From Lentisalinibacter orientalis (GTDB taxonomy: Bacteria; Pseudomonadota; Gammaproteobacteria; Steroidobacterales; Woeseiaceae), in assembly GCF_040706535.1 (NCBI RefSeq), contig NZ_JAPDRJ010000001.1:682001-746000 (forward strand): a stretch of DNA of 64,000 nt, in the 5' to 3' direction. Below the pieces are notes generated by a model that made no database searches, had not been told where the DNA came from, and worked only from the letters and a program-made list of their open reading frames with translations. This document shows positions 40,680-49,213 of the stretch, in pieces. The translations under genes and the position numbers were made by a program. Positions within the stretch are counted from its first letter, which is position 1, and each line of letters begins with the position of its first letter.

Positions 40680-42854
40680 TTAGCCCCCGTCGCCCCCGTC
40701 GCCCCCGTCGCCGCCCAGCGCGTCCCACAGATAGGTGTAGATCAGCGCCTCCACCCGGGCCCGCTGGGCGTTGTCGGCGGCGCCCGCGTGGCCGCCGACG
40801 GTGTTCTCGTAGTACAGGACGTCGTGCCCCATCGCCTCCATCCGCGCCACCATCTTGCGCGCATGGGCCGGGTGCACCCGGTCGTCGCGGGTGGAGGTGG
40901 TGAAGAAGGCCCGCGGGTAGTCCGCCTCCGGATCCAGGTTGTGGTAGGGCGAGTATTCGGCGATGAAGTCCCAGTCGCCGGTGTCGGGGTTGCCGTATTC
41001 ACCCATCCAGGAGGCGCCGGCCAGCAGCTGGTGGTAGCGCTTCATGTCGAGGAGCGGCACCTGCACCACCACGCCGCCGAACAGGTCGGGGCGCTGGGTC
41101 AGCATGACGCCGGTCAGCAGGCCGCCGTTCGAGCCGCCGCGGATACCTAGGCGTTCGGGGACGGTGACGCCCCGTTTCACCAGGTCCTCGGCGACCGCGA
41201 TGAAGTCGTCGTAGGCTCGCTGGCGGTTCTCGCGCAGCGCGGCACGGTGCCAGCGCGGGCCGTACTCGCCGCCGCCGCGGATGTTGGCCAGCGCGTAGGC
41301 ACCGCCGCGGGCGAGCCAGCTCGAGCCCAGGACGGCGCTGTAGGAGGGCGCCATGCTCACCTCGAAACCGCCGTAGCCGTACAGCAGGGTGGGCGTGTCG
41401 CCGTCCGCGTCGAAGCTGGCGGGCAGCACCAGGAAGTAGGGCACCCGGGTCCCGTCGCGGCTGGTGGCGAAGTGCTGCTCCACGCGCATGCCGTCGGTGT
41501 CGAAGTAGGCGGGGAGGGAGCGCACGTCGCCCGTCCGGCTGCCGCCGTCGCGGGCGAGGTAGAGCGTGTCGGGGGTGAGGAAGCTCTCGTAGCGGAAGAA
41601 GAAGTAGTCCGACGTCTCGGTGGCGCTCACCAGCGTGATGTCGCCGTCCTCCGGCGCCTCGATCCGCTGGCGGGTCCAGCGGCCGTCCTCCCGGGTGAAG
41701 CGGGTCAGCCGGCTGACCACGTCCTCGAGTTCGTTCACCACCAGGTGACTGCGCGTGCGTATCACACCCGTCGCCGCACCGCTGACGATCGCCGTTGCGG
41801 GAGCGGGCTCGATCAGCATCTCGAAGTCCCGCTCGCCGTCCATGAATGCCGCGAAGTCCGTGGCGAGCAGCGCGCCCTGGGGATACTCCCGGCCGGCGGG
41901 CGCCCAGGCGCTCTTCAGCTCCACGATCATCTGCGCGTCCAGTATGCCGTGCAGCTCGGCGTCTTCCGGAATGTCGATCCTGGCGAGCTCGCCGTCACGG
42001 TAGAGATAGCGTTCGCTGGTGAAGAAGGTCTTGCCGCGGCTGGCGATGTCGTAGTGTCTGTCGCCGTTGCCATGGCCGTCCCGCACCCGAACGACGCTGA
42101 CGGCCACGTCGGTCTTCTCGCCGGCGAAGATCTCCGGCGCCTCGGCCAGCGGCTGGCCGCGCCGCCAGCGCCGCGCGGTGCGCGCGTAGCCGGAGTCGGT
42201 CAGGCTGCCCGGTCCGAAGTCCGTGCCGACGTACAGTGTGTCCTCGTCGGCCCAGCTCACCACGTGCTTCGCCTCCTCCAGCCGGAAGCCGTCGTCGACG
42301 AAGCGCGCGGTCACGGTGTCGAATTCACGCACCACGGTGGCGTCGGCGCCGCCTCTGGACAGGTGCACGAGGCAGCGGCGGTATTCCGGCGGCAGGCAGC
42401 TCGCGCCCTTCCAGACCCAGTCCTCGTTCTCGCGCCGGGCGAGGGCGTCCAGGTCCAGCAGCACCTCCCAGTCGCTGCCGCCGTGGGCATAGTCGTCCAG
42501 CGACATGCGGCGCCAGAGGCCGCGGCGGTTGCCCGCGTCCTGCCAGAAGTTGTAGACCATCCCGCCGCGCAGCGCCGGTTCCGGGATCCGCGCATCCGAA
42601 TCCAGGATCTCCAGGCCGCGTTTCTTCAGCGGCCCGAACAGGGGCCGCGACTCCAGGTAGCCGAGTGAGGACTCGTTGCGTTCCTCCACCCAGGCGAGTG
42701 CTCGTTCGCCTTCCACTTGTTCCAGCCAGATCCAGGGGTCGTCGGGCGTCTCGGCGCTCATGGTGTCTCCTGCCGGCAGCAGTGCCGTTATCGCCATCGA
42801 AATCGCCATCGAAATCGCAAGAAGTGCCGCCGTTCCCTGCGTGGTCTTGCGCAT
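40680..42854 (-). CDS. prolyl oligopeptidase family serine peptidase (S9A)
   Basis: The 724-residue enzyme has a seven-bladed beta-propeller N-terminal part and an alpha/beta hydrolase C-terminal part with the S9 triad: Ser in IRGGSNGGLL, Asp in TRDDRVHP and His in VGGHAGAAD. GYGGFEVSM and NIRGGGEYG are S9A markers. An N-terminal hydrophobic segment (AALLAISMAISMAITALLPAG, about 9-29) suggests export to the periplasm, whereas the eukaryotic enzyme is cytosolic. Both ends carry tandem DNA repeats: 12 bases in the signal segment and 9 bases in the C-terminal Gly-Gly-Asp tail. The ATG at 42854 puts a basic residue just before the hydrophobic core. Confidence 0.9.
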   Translation of the reverse strand: MRKTTQGTAALLAISMAISMAITALLPAGDTMSAETPDDPWIWLEQVEGERALAWVEERNESSLGYLESRPLFGPLKKRGLEILDSDARIPEPALRGGMVYNFWQDAGNRRGLWRRMSLDDYAHGGSDWEVLLDLDALARRENEDWVWKGASCLPPEYRRCLVHLSRGGADATVVREFDTVTARFVDDGFRLEEAKHVVSWADEDTLYVGTDFGPGSLTDSGYARTARRWRRGQPLAEAPEIFAGEKTDVAVSVVRVRDGHGNGDRHYDIASRGKTFFTSERYLYRDGELARIDIPEDAELHGILDAQMIVELKSAWAPAGREYPQGALLATDFAAFMDGERDFEMLIEPAPATAIVSGAATGVIRTRSHLVVNELEDVVSRLTRFTREDGRWTRQRIEAPEDGDITLVSATETSDYFFFRYESFLTPDTLYLARDGGSRTGDVRSLPAYFDTDGMRVEQHFATSRDGTRVPYFLVLPASFDADGDTPTLLYGYGGFEVSMAPSYSAVLGSSWLARGGAYALANIRGGGEYGPRWHRAALRENRQRAYDDFIAVAEDLVKRGVTVPERLGIRGGSNGGLLTGVMLTQRPDLFGGVVVQVPLLDMKRYHQLLAGASWMGEYGNPDTGDWDFIAEYSPYHNLDPEADYPRAFFTTSTRDDRVHPAHARKMVARMEAMGHDVLYYENTVGGHAGAADNAQRARVEALIYTYLWDALGGDGGDGGDGG
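40682..40708 (-). repeat. 9-base tandem repeat encoding a Gly-Gly-Asp tail
   Basis: Three copies of GCCCCCGTC (plus strand) lie at the very 3' end of the peptidase gene, giving a terminal Gly-Asp-Gly repeat. Copy change stays in frame. Confidence 0.8.
42790..42816 (-). repeat. 12-base tandem repeat in the peptidase signal segment
   Basis: Two copies of ATCGCCATCGAA and a partial third lie within the hydrophobic N-terminal region, encoding a repeated Ala-Ile-Ser-Met-like tetrapeptide on the minus strand. Copy change would alter the signal-helix length in steps of four residues. Confidence 0.8.
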
Positions 42855-42923
42855 GGACCGCGTCTCCTCCGTACTCGAAAACGGGCGCATCCTAACATCC
42901 CCGACGGCCGCCGGAACGGCGTC

Positions 42924-43664
42924 TCAGCCGGGGCGCCGGAACACCAGGAAATGCTGCTGCGGCAGGAAATCCTCGTTGCGGACGAACTCGAAGCCGGCCG
43001 CCTCCAGCTCGCGCCGGGCCTGCGCCTCGCTCATCTTGTGCAGGCGCTTTATCGGCACCGACGGATCCTCGGCGCGGTACTCCACCAGCACCAGCAGGCC
43101 TCCCGGCCGCAGCGCGCGCAGCAGGCCCGCGGCCATCTCCCGCGGATGGGAGAACTCGTGGTAGGCATCGACGATCAGGGCCAGGTCGACGGCCGCCTCG
43201 GGCAGGTTCGGGTCGGTGATGCTGCCGCGGACACCGCGGACGTTGTCCACGCCCTCCTCGCGCCCGCGCTCCTCGATGATGGCGAGCATCTCCGGCTGGA
43301 TGTCCACGGCGAGGACCTCTCCCCGCGGGACGCCCGGCGCGATGCGGAAGCTGAAGTAACCGGTCCCGGCGCCGACGTCCGCCACCACGTCGTCCTCCGC
43401 CAGCGGCAGATTCCGCACCAGGAGATCGGTGCGCTCCTCCTGCTGGCGGGACGGGCGCTCCAGCCAGCCGGCGCCCAGGTGGCCCATGACATGGGAGATC
43501 TCCCGGCCCATGTAGAACTTGCCGATGCCGTCGCGGCTCGGAGTGCCGTAGCGGTAGGGGCTGTCGCCGGTCTCTGCCGCCGCGCCCGCGAGGGGCGCGG
43601 CGAGCAACAGAAAGACGGCGGCTGCCTGTAACGCCGCGCCGAGACGCGTGCGGTCTGCTCGCAT
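42924..43664 (-). CDS. class I SAM-dependent methyltransferase with apparent signal peptide
   Basis: The 246-residue protein has a methyltransferase core (ADVGAGTGYFSFRIA motif I, VLAVDIQPEML motif II, DLALIVDAYHEFSHP, ALRPGGLLVLVEYR). It begins with a signal-peptide-like stretch (RTRLGAALQAAAVFLLLAAPLAGAAAE, cleavage near AGAAA at about 26-30). Export of an S-adenosylmethionine enzyme is unusual because the cofactor is cytoplasmic. Alternatives are that the segment stays uncleaved as an anchor, with the core on the inner side, or that a later start is used; none exists before the conserved GKFYMGREISHVMGH. It follows the GNAT gene by 10 bases. Confidence 0.82.
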   Translation of the reverse strand: MRADRTRLGAALQAAAVFLLLAAPLAGAAAETGDSPYRYGTPSRDGIGKFYMGREISHVMGHLGAGWLERPSRQQEERTDLLVRNLPLAEDDVVADVGAGTGYFSFRIAPGVPRGEVLAVDIQPEMLAIIEERGREEGVDNVRGVRGSITDPNLPEAAVDLALIVDAYHEFSHPREMAAGLLRALRPGGLLVLVEYRAEDPSVPIKRLHKMSEAQARRELEAAGFEFVRNEDFLPQQHFLVFRRPG

Positions 43665-43674
43665 TGCTTACCTC

Positions 43675-44190
43675 CTAGCGTCTGCGCCCGGTCCAGTCCG
43701 CGCGCTCGAGGCGGTGGATGACCACGTCCATGTCCTTGATCCGCGTCTCGCCCCAGGGCCGCTCGCCCAGCTTCTCGGCCACCCGGATTGACGGTCGGTT
43801 GTCGGGATGGATCAGGCTGATCACGTGGTCCTGGTCCAGATTGTCGAAGCACCAGTCCAGCGCGGCCTCGGCCGCCTCCGTGGCGTAGCCGCGGCCGGCG
43901 TATTCCTGGCCGATGAGCCAGCCGATCTCGAAGCCGGGCCAGCCCTCGGGGTGGATGAAACCGACGCGGCCGAGGAAGGTGCCGTCCCGCCGGTCTTCCA
44001 CGGCGAACAGGCCATAGCCCCGGATCTGCCAGTGGCCCAGCATCATCGCGATGTGGCGCCAGGTCGTCTCGCGGTCGAGCGGGCCGCCCATGTAACGCAT
44101 GTGCTGTTCGTCGGTATGCATGCGGGCGAGTGCGTCGAGGTCGCGTTCCTCCGGCAGCCGCAGCAGCAGTCGTTCGGTCTCGAGTCTCAT
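43675..44190 (-). CDS. GNAT family N-acetyltransferase, RimJ/RimL-type
   Basis: The 171-residue protein begins MRLETERLLLRLPEERD, the standard opening of RimJ/RimL-like acetyltransferases, and has the acetyl-CoA site GQEYAGRGYATEA and the C-terminal HPDNRPSIRVAEKLG. These enzymes acetylate protein N-termini or small molecules; the substrate is unknown. The ATG at 44190 matches that opening; the longer frame is antisense-type filler. A second GNAT gene starts 61 bases upstream on the same strand. Confidence 0.9.
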   Translation of the reverse strand: MRLETERLLLRLPEERDLDALARMHTDEQHMRYMGGPLDRETTWRHIAMMLGHWQIRGYGLFAVEDRRDGTFLGRVGFIHPEGWPGFEIGWLIGQEYAGRGYATEAAEAALDWCFDNLDQDHVISLIHPDNRPSIRVAEKLGERPWGETRIKDMDVVIHRLERADWTGRRR

Positions 44191-44251
44191 CGTGGTGGCC
44201 CTCCCCGGAGCAGCATAGGCGCGGAGCCGGGCCGCCGCCAGCACTGCCCCG

Positions 44252-44809
44252 CTATCCCGGCGGCCACTCCTCGCGGGTGATGGCCCAGCGCTCGTGATCC
44301 CGCCAGCGCCCGCGGATCTTGAGATAGCGCGGCGAGTAACCCTCGAGCCGGAAGCCGAGGGCGCCGACCAGCCGCCGGGACGGCTCGTTGCCCGGCTGGA
44401 TATTCGCCTCGAGACGGTGCAGCCGATGCACCCTGAACGCCCGGGTGATGACCTTGCGCATGCCGGCGCGCATGTAGCCGCGTCCCGTCCAGGGTAGGAA
44501 GGCGTAGTAGCCCAGGTAGCCGCTGCGGAACACGCCCCGGACGATCTCGTTGACATTGATGACACCGGCGATGCGCTCGTCCGCCGTCATGACGAAATAG
44601 CCCAGGTTGCTGTCCTGCTGCAGACGGTCGAGATAGGCCCGGTAGCCGGCGAGGGAATCCGGCGCGACCACCCAGGGCCCGTGCAGGTCCCGGCTGAGCC
44701 GCACGGCGGTCAGGAACTCGCCGGCCATGCTCCGCTCCGGCCGTCGCAGGCTTACTGCCGGTTCGGGCTCCGGATGCTGCGGGGCGGCCGCGGCCGGCTT
44801 ATTTTGCAT
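44252..44809 (-). CDS. GNAT family N-acetyltransferase, RimJ-like
   Basis: The 185-residue protein has the RimJ-like features GVINVNEIVRGVFRSGYLGYY, then WTGRGYMRAGMRKVI (acetyl-CoA loop), HRLEANIQPGNEPSRRLVGALGF and a closing EGYSPRYLKIRGRWRDHERWAI. In E. coli RimJ acetylates ribosomal protein S5. The present copy could do so or modify another protein. Its start overlaps the DUF302 stop by 11 bases. Confidence 0.85.
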   Translation of the reverse strand: MQNKPAAAAPQHPEPEPAVSLRRPERSMAGEFLTAVRLSRDLHGPWVVAPDSLAGYRAYLDRLQQDSNLGYFVMTADERIAGVINVNEIVRGVFRSGYLGYYAFLPWTGRGYMRAGMRKVITRAFRVHRLHRLEANIQPGNEPSRRLVGALGFRLEGYSPRYLKIRGRWRDHERWAITREEWPPG

Positions 44810-45182
44810 CCTCGATCATGCGCTGCATGGTGGCCTCGACCTCCGCGGCCACCTCGGCCAGCTCCGGCCGGTCCGACAGCAGACCCAGCATCTCCTTCGG
44901 GCTCAGCAGGCCGATGCGGGTACGGCCGTCCTGCTCGTAGACGGACACCCGGCAGGGCAGCGCCATATTCATGCTCATGTCGGCGGACAGCACCTTCTGC
45001 GCCTGTTGGGGATTGCACACTTCCAGCACGCGGCATTCGTTCTCGATGGGCGCGCCCTTTTCCTGCAGGGTCGCCTTGAGATCGTAGATGTGCAGCACGC
45101 CGAAGCCGTGTTTCTTCACCGCCTCCTGCAGATCCGCGGTGGCCTGCTCGACGCTTTTCGACGATTCGGTGATCTGTTTCAC
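44799..45182 (-). CDS. DUF302 domain protein
   Basis: The 127-residue protein has the DUF302 pattern: SVEQATADLQEAVKKHGFGVL, then a central CRVLEVCNPQQAQKVL and LPCRVSVYEQDG. The domain is an alpha/beta fold of unknown function, sometimes linked to heavy metal or redox loci. No signal peptide is present. GGAGG precedes the start. It lies 70 bases downstream of the ParA-like gene. Confidence 0.85.
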   Translation of the reverse strand: MKQITESSKSVEQATADLQEAVKKHGFGVLHIYDLKATLQEKGAPIENECRVLEVCNPQQAQKVLSADMSMNMALPCRVSVYEQDGRTRIGLLSPKEMLGLLSDRPELAEVAAEVEATMQRMIEDAK

Positions 45183-45252
45183 GGGGTTCCTCCTTGCCTC
45201 CAGCGCTTCCTCTATTGAAACACGCGGCCGTACGCCGCGGCACTACGTAGTG

Positions 45253-46053
45253 CTACCGGTGACCGGCGCCCGGTCCGGACCCGGGTGCGGACCATTGCGG
45301 CCCGTCACGGACGGTCGGTGCAGCCGCCTGCGTCCCGGGCCGCACGGGTTCTTCCGGTTCCGCGCCGGGGACGCGGGAGCGCCAGCCCTCCAGCCAGGCG
45401 ACGATGCGGTCGAGATGCACGAGGTCCTTCCTGACCCGGTAGGGCTTCATCTCGTACAGGCCGATGCCGTCTTCCGCCGCGCTAACGTAGGCCTGGACGT
45501 CACGCAGCGCGGCGATGACCGGGATTTCCAGCGATTCCAGGAAGCGGGTCAGCTTGATGAAGCTGCGGGTATTGCGGCGGATGCGGTTCGCCACCACGGC
45601 CACGTTGCGGCGTCGCCGGTCGACGCCGGCGCCGATCAGCAGCTCGCCGATGAACCGGGCCGTGGCGTGGATGTCGATGGCCGAGGGCATCACCGGGATG
45701 ATCAGGCTGGTGGCGTCCCGGGTGAGCTGGCGCAGCGCGTCCCGGTCGAGGCCGGCCGGCGAGTCCACGATGAGCGTCTCCGTCTCCTGCGGCACGCGCA
45801 GTTGCCAGCTCTGCGTCGCCGCCATGTTGCGCTTGTAGGCGGCGATGCCGTGCACGGGCGGCGCCTCCGCCGGCCTGCGCTCCAGCCAGCGCATGGCCGA
45901 GCCCTGAGGGTCGCAGTCCATCAGCGCCGGCCGCGGCCCCCGCAGGGCGTAGTGGCTGGCGAGATTCGTGGCGAGCGTGGTCTTGCCGCAGCCGCCTTTC
46001 GAGTTCAGGACGACGATCCTGTTGAGGCCGGGACGGGTCGGGATGGTGAGCAT
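45253..46053 (-). CDS. orphan ParA-family ATPase
   Basis: The 266-residue protein has the deviant Walker A KGGCGKTT (residues 19-26), the A' motif ALMDCDPQGS, and TLIVDSPAGLD for Walker B. It resembles ParA/MinD partition ATPases that bind membrane or nucleoid. No parB or DNA centromere-like repeats are adjacent, and chromosomal parAB would be near the origin, so this is an orphan that may position some other cellular structure. The C-terminal 35 residues are proline-rich and disordered. Confidence 0.85.
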   Translation of the reverse strand: MLTIPTRPGLNRIVVLNSKGGCGKTTLATNLASHYALRGPRPALMDCDPQGSAMRWLERRPAEAPPVHGIAAYKRNMAATQSWQLRVPQETETLIVDSPAGLDRDALRQLTRDATSLIIPVMPSAIDIHATARFIGELLIGAGVDRRRRNVAVVANRIRRNTRSFIKLTRFLESLEIPVIAALRDVQAYVSAAEDGIGLYEMKPYRVRKDLVHLDRIVAWLEGWRSRVPGAEPEEPVRPGTQAAAPTVRDGPQWSAPGSGPGAGHR

Positions 46054-46097
46054 GGGATGGGGGATGATGACTCCGATGGCAGCGCGACGAACGTCCG

Positions 46098-46127
46098 ACT
46101 ATAGCGGAGGCGGGCGGTCGTTTTCAG
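46098..46127 (-). promoter_or_regulatory. predicted promoter of the ParA-like gene
   Basis: On the minus strand CTGAAA (46122-46127) and TATAGT (46098-46103) are separated by 18 bases. Transcription would start about 40 bases before the ATG at 46053. Confidence 0.4.
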
Positions 46128-46194
46128 TGTCGGCTGTCGCCGCAACCGGATCGCCACGTTCGCGGGGCGCCGTCGGCACCCTGGGAAAGCGTCC

Positions 46195-46914
46195 TCAGAG
46201 GGCGATCCAGATGGTGCTGGCGCGGGCCACGGGCTCGCCCTCCGCCGTGTAGATGGCCGATCCCGCGTAGTGCTTGCGCCCGGACCTGCGGATGGGCCAG
46301 CCGGCGACGACGCAGGACCGGCCGGCCGGCAGCGGCGCGGCGATCTGCACCGTTATGGTGCCGAGGACGACCGGAGCCGGGTTGCGTCCCATCGCGCCGA
46401 AGCCCGACGGACAGTCCAGCGCCGACCAGAGATAGATGGGCCGTACGTGTCCCGACTCGTCTGCCAGCGCGTCCGCCGGCTGCCACGGCGCTGCCACCCG
46501 GTCCGTGCCGGCAACGGGACCGGGATAGATGCACAGCCCGCCGTCCGCCGGGCTGCGCGCCGGGCCGCAGACGAAGCAGGTGGAGAACGTGTGGGCCTCG
46601 AAGCCGAGATAATCGCGGGAGGCCGCCCCCGCCTCTTCCAGGCTCGGGGCCGGCGGCAGGTCGCCCTCGATCGCGCCCGGCCGCGCGCTCGCGACAACGG
46701 TCTCGCCGTCCAGGAGTTCGCCGGTCTCCGCGCCCAGGCGCAGCGTCAGCGGCCGGTCGAGGGGCGGCGGCCGGTGCAGGCGCACCTCGGGCGTGCCGGG
46801 CAGGCGGGTGCCCAGCAGCCCCGCGCTGTAGCCGCCGTTGCCCGACTCCGGCGGTCCGCAATAGCGGGCGTCGATGACGACGGTCTCCTCCCTTGCTCCT
46901 GCCGTCGCGCTCAC
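46195..46914 (-). CDS. hotdog-fold thioesterase-like protein
   Basis: The 239-residue protein seems to be a double or degenerate hotdog thioesterase: after an N-terminal GNGGYSAGLLG, a central CFVCGPARSPADGGLCIYPG motif, and a second half with YLWSALDCPSGFGAMG. These resemble acyl-CoA thioesterase-like proteins of unknown substrate. The GTG at 46914 overlaps the preceding stop (GTGA), fixing the start. A 141-base gap without visible gene follows towards the ParA gene and contains that gene's promoter. Confidence 0.65.
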   Translation of the reverse strand: MSATAGAREETVVIDARYCGPPESGNGGYSAGLLGTRLPGTPEVRLHRPPPLDRPLTLRLGAETGELLDGETVVASARPGAIEGDLPPAPSLEEAGAASRDYLGFEAHTFSTCFVCGPARSPADGGLCIYPGPVAGTDRVAAPWQPADALADESGHVRPIYLWSALDCPSGFGAMGRNPAPVVLGTITVQIAAPLPAGRSCVVAGWPIRRSGRKHYAGSAIYTAEGEPVARASTIWIAL

Positions 46915-47390
46915 AGCGACTCCAGATAGGCGTCGGCCTGGCGGTCCGCCCGCTCCCAGGCACCGCGGACGGGTGTGCAGCTCACCTCGGGGATGCCGGT
47001 GGGTTCGGCCGTACCCAGCGGCTTCCGGTAGGGGATGGACCATTTCGCGTCGGCGATCAGGCTGGGCCAGAGAAACGGGTTCCACCAGGGCCTGGCGGTG
47101 GCGCGATAGAGTTCGGCTTCCGGCGCGCCGCATTCGATGCGGTACTGCATGAACAGCGCGACGCTGTCCGTGTAATCCCGCCCTTCGTCCAGCGCTTCCC
47201 GGTCGGCCCAGTGGCCGTCGGAGCTCTCGAGGGTGATCTCCGCGGCGAACCAGCCGAGACCCCAGCCGGCGATCAGCAGGCCGCCGCCGATCAGAACCGC
47301 CGCCGTGAGCAGGAGTTCGCGCCGCTGCTGGCGGCGCTGGGTATCGCGCAGCCGGGCGGCGATGCGCGCGCGGCTCTCGCGGCCGCTCAT
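46911..47390 (-). CDS. hypothetical single-span membrane protein
   Basis: I do not recognise this 159-residue protein. It has a basic N-terminus, one membrane helix (about residues 28-48) and a C-terminal outer domain with several Trp and two or three Cys residues that could form a disulfide (YRIECGAPE and EVSCTPV). It is encoded between csaA and the thioesterase-like gene with 4-base overlaps at both ends, so it is almost certainly translated. Confidence 0.7.
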   Translation of the reverse strand: MSGRESRARIAARLRDTQRRQQRRELLLTAAVLIGGGLLIAGWGLGWFAAEITLESSDGHWADREALDEGRDYTDSVALFMQYRIECGAPEAELYRATARPWWNPFLWPSLIADAKWSIPYRKPLGTAEPTGIPEVSCTPVRGAWERADRQADAYLESL

Positions 47391-47725
47391 GCCAGACGGC
47401 TCCCGTCCGCCACCGGCCGGTCCGGCACGGCCAGCACGACGCTGCCGTCCGCCTGCACGAAGCCGGTCACCAGGCATTCCGACATGAAGGGGCCGATCTG
47501 TTTCGGCGGGAAGTTAGTCACCGCCAGCACCTGGCGGCCCACCAGCTCGTCCGGCTCGTAGAGATCGGTGATCTGCGCCGAGGAGCGCCTCACGCCCACC
47601 TCGGCGCCGAAGTCCACGGTGAGCTTGTAGGCCGGCTTGCGCGCCTCGGGGAAGGGCTCCGCCCGGGTCACGGTGCCCACGCGGAGTTCCACCTGCTCGA
47701 AATCCTGCCAGCTGATCGCCTTCAT
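47387..47725 (-). CDS. csaA: tRNA-binding protein CsaA
   Basis: The 112-residue protein consists of a single OB-fold tRNA-binding domain like the C-terminus of methionyl-tRNA synthetase: VELRVGTVTRAEPFPEARKPAYKL, ITDLYEPDELVGRQVLAVTNFPPKQIG and FMSECLVTGF. CsaA is proposed to be a chaperone or tRNA-binding factor. It overlaps both neighbours by 4 bases (ATGA). Confidence 0.92.
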   Translation of the reverse strand: MKAISWQDFEQVELRVGTVTRAEPFPEARKPAYKLTVDFGAEVGVRRSSAQITDLYEPDELVGRQVLAVTNFPPKQIGPFMSECLVTGFVQADGSVVLAVPDRPVADGSRLA

Positions 47726-48288
47726 TTGTTCCGTACGGGGTCCGATGAGGGCTCCTGCTCCTTCTTGCGCCGGAATCCGAGCCGGTGCCGTGACGATTCC
47801 TGCACCATCGTCTCCGGCGGCGTGGAGGTGTGCCCGCCGGCGAGCGAGGTGAGCCGCATCCGGATCATCTGCTGGTCCATGAAGTCGTAATGGGCGAGGT
47901 CGACGAGCAAGCGCTCGCCGTCCTGGCGCGCCACCCGGAGCTTGTCCTGATCGACGACCTCCAGCGCGGCGATGTCGTCCCGCCACATCAGGACGTAGCC
48001 GACGCCGCCCTCCACCGGCCCCTCCACCCAGTCGCTGCCGAATCGCAGCCGGCCCTTGCTGGCCGAACCGAACAGGGAGACGCCGGCGCCGAGGACGACG
48101 GAGGCGGCTGCCGTGAGGAGTCCGGCGGCCCCGTCACCGGTCAGCAGCAGCGCCACGCCGATGCCGACGATCAGTCCGGCTATGCTGCCCGAGATCGTGG
48201 CGGCGACGAGGCGCACCTTGTTCGGATAATAGACGGCGCTGACGACCTCGTCCGGCTCGAGTCTGGCGCTGTCTTTGTCCCCGGCCAT
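47722..48288 (-). CDS. hypothetical membrane protein
   Basis: The 188-residue protein is unrecognised. It has two adjacent membrane helices (about residues 28-50 and 54-74) after an acidic start, then a soluble beta-rich domain (DWVEGPVEGGVGYVLMWRDDIAALEVVD region) and a basic, likely disordered tail. The central part looks a little like membrane PH-type or YcxB-like domains, but this is only a resemblance. It overlaps csaA by 4 bases and follows ctaB by 25. Confidence 0.65.
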   Translation of the reverse strand: MAGDKDSARLEPDEVVSAVYYPNKVRLVAATISGSIAGLIVGIGVALLLTGDGAAGLLTAAASVVLGAGVSLFGSASKGRLRFGSDWVEGPVEGGVGYVLMWRDDIAALEVVDQDKLRVARQDGERLLVDLAHYDFMDQQMIRMRLTSLAGGHTSTPPETMVQESSRHRLGFRRKKEQEPSSDPVRNK

Positions 48289-48313
48289 GCCGCCGAGGAT
48301 AACGGATGGGGAA

Positions 48314-49213
48314 TCAGAACAGGTAGTGGTCGACCAGCAGCGCCGTGAACAGCGCCATGAGATAGGTGATGGACCAGGAGAAGGTGCGCATCGGCAACGA
48401 CGGATCGTCGCTGACCTTCATCCGCCACGCGTACCACAGGAACACGCCGCCCAGCACGAGTGCGCTGGCGAGATAGAGCGGGCCGCTCATGCCCGTGAGC
48501 CAGGGCAGCAGCGTGACCAGCACGAGCAGGATGGTATAGAGCAGCACGTAGAGGCGGGTGAATTGCTCGCCGTAGGAGACCGGCAGCATCGGGATGCCCA
48601 CCTTCGCGTACTCGTCCTTGCGGGCGATGGCCAGCGCCCAGAAGTGGGGCGGCGTCCACACGAAGATGATCAGGAACAGGATCAGCGCGTGGGCGTGCAC
48701 CTCACCGGTGATGGCCGTCCAGCCGAGCACCGGCGGTGCGGCGCCGGCGGCGCCGCCGATGACGATGTTCTGGGGCGTCGCGTGCTTCAGGAACACCGTG
48801 TAGATGACGGCATAGCCGATCAGCGAACAGAAGGTCAGCACCGCGGTCAGGGGATTCACCCCGAACCACAGAATGAGCATGGACACCGCCGACAGCGCGC
48901 CGGCGAAGGCGAATGCCTGGGGCTCGGAGACCGTGCCGGTGGGCAGCGGCCGGTGCTGGGTGCGGGCCATGATCGCGTCGAAGCGCGCGTCCAGAATCTG
49001 GTTCACCGCGGCGGCCCCGGCGCTGGCCAGGCCGATACCGAGCGTGCCGAGGATGAGCGCGACCGGATCCGGCAGCCCCGGCACGGCCAGGAACATGCCG
49101 ACGATGGCGGTGAACACGATCAGCGCCACCACGCGGGGCTTGGTGAGCTCGTAGTAGTCCCGCCAGTTGACGGAGCGGCTTCTCTCGAGAGTCTGTGCGT
49201 CAGTGTTCGGCAT
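48314..49213 (-). CDS. ctaB: protoheme IX farnesyltransferase (heme O synthase)
   Basis: Heme O synthase adds a farnesyl group to heme b, the first step to heme a. The 299-residue membrane protein belongs to the UbiA family: the first aspartate-rich motif is NQILDARFDAIMARTQHRPLP region and the second is ARKDEYAKVGIPMLPV. About nine helices are predicted. It follows ctaA with a 14-base overlap, giving a heme a synthesis pair next to the oxidase genes. Confidence 0.95.
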   Translation of the reverse strand: MPNTDAQTLERSRSVNWRDYYELTKPRVVALIVFTAIVGMFLAVPGLPDPVALILGTLGIGLASAGAAAVNQILDARFDAIMARTQHRPLPTGTVSEPQAFAFAGALSAVSMLILWFGVNPLTAVLTFCSLIGYAVIYTVFLKHATPQNIVIGGAAGAAPPVLGWTAITGEVHAHALILFLIIFVWTPPHFWALAIARKDEYAKVGIPMLPVSYGEQFTRLYVLLYTILLVLVTLLPWLTGMSGPLYLASALVLGGVFLWYAWRMKVSDDPSLPMRTFSWSITYLMALFTALLVDHYLF

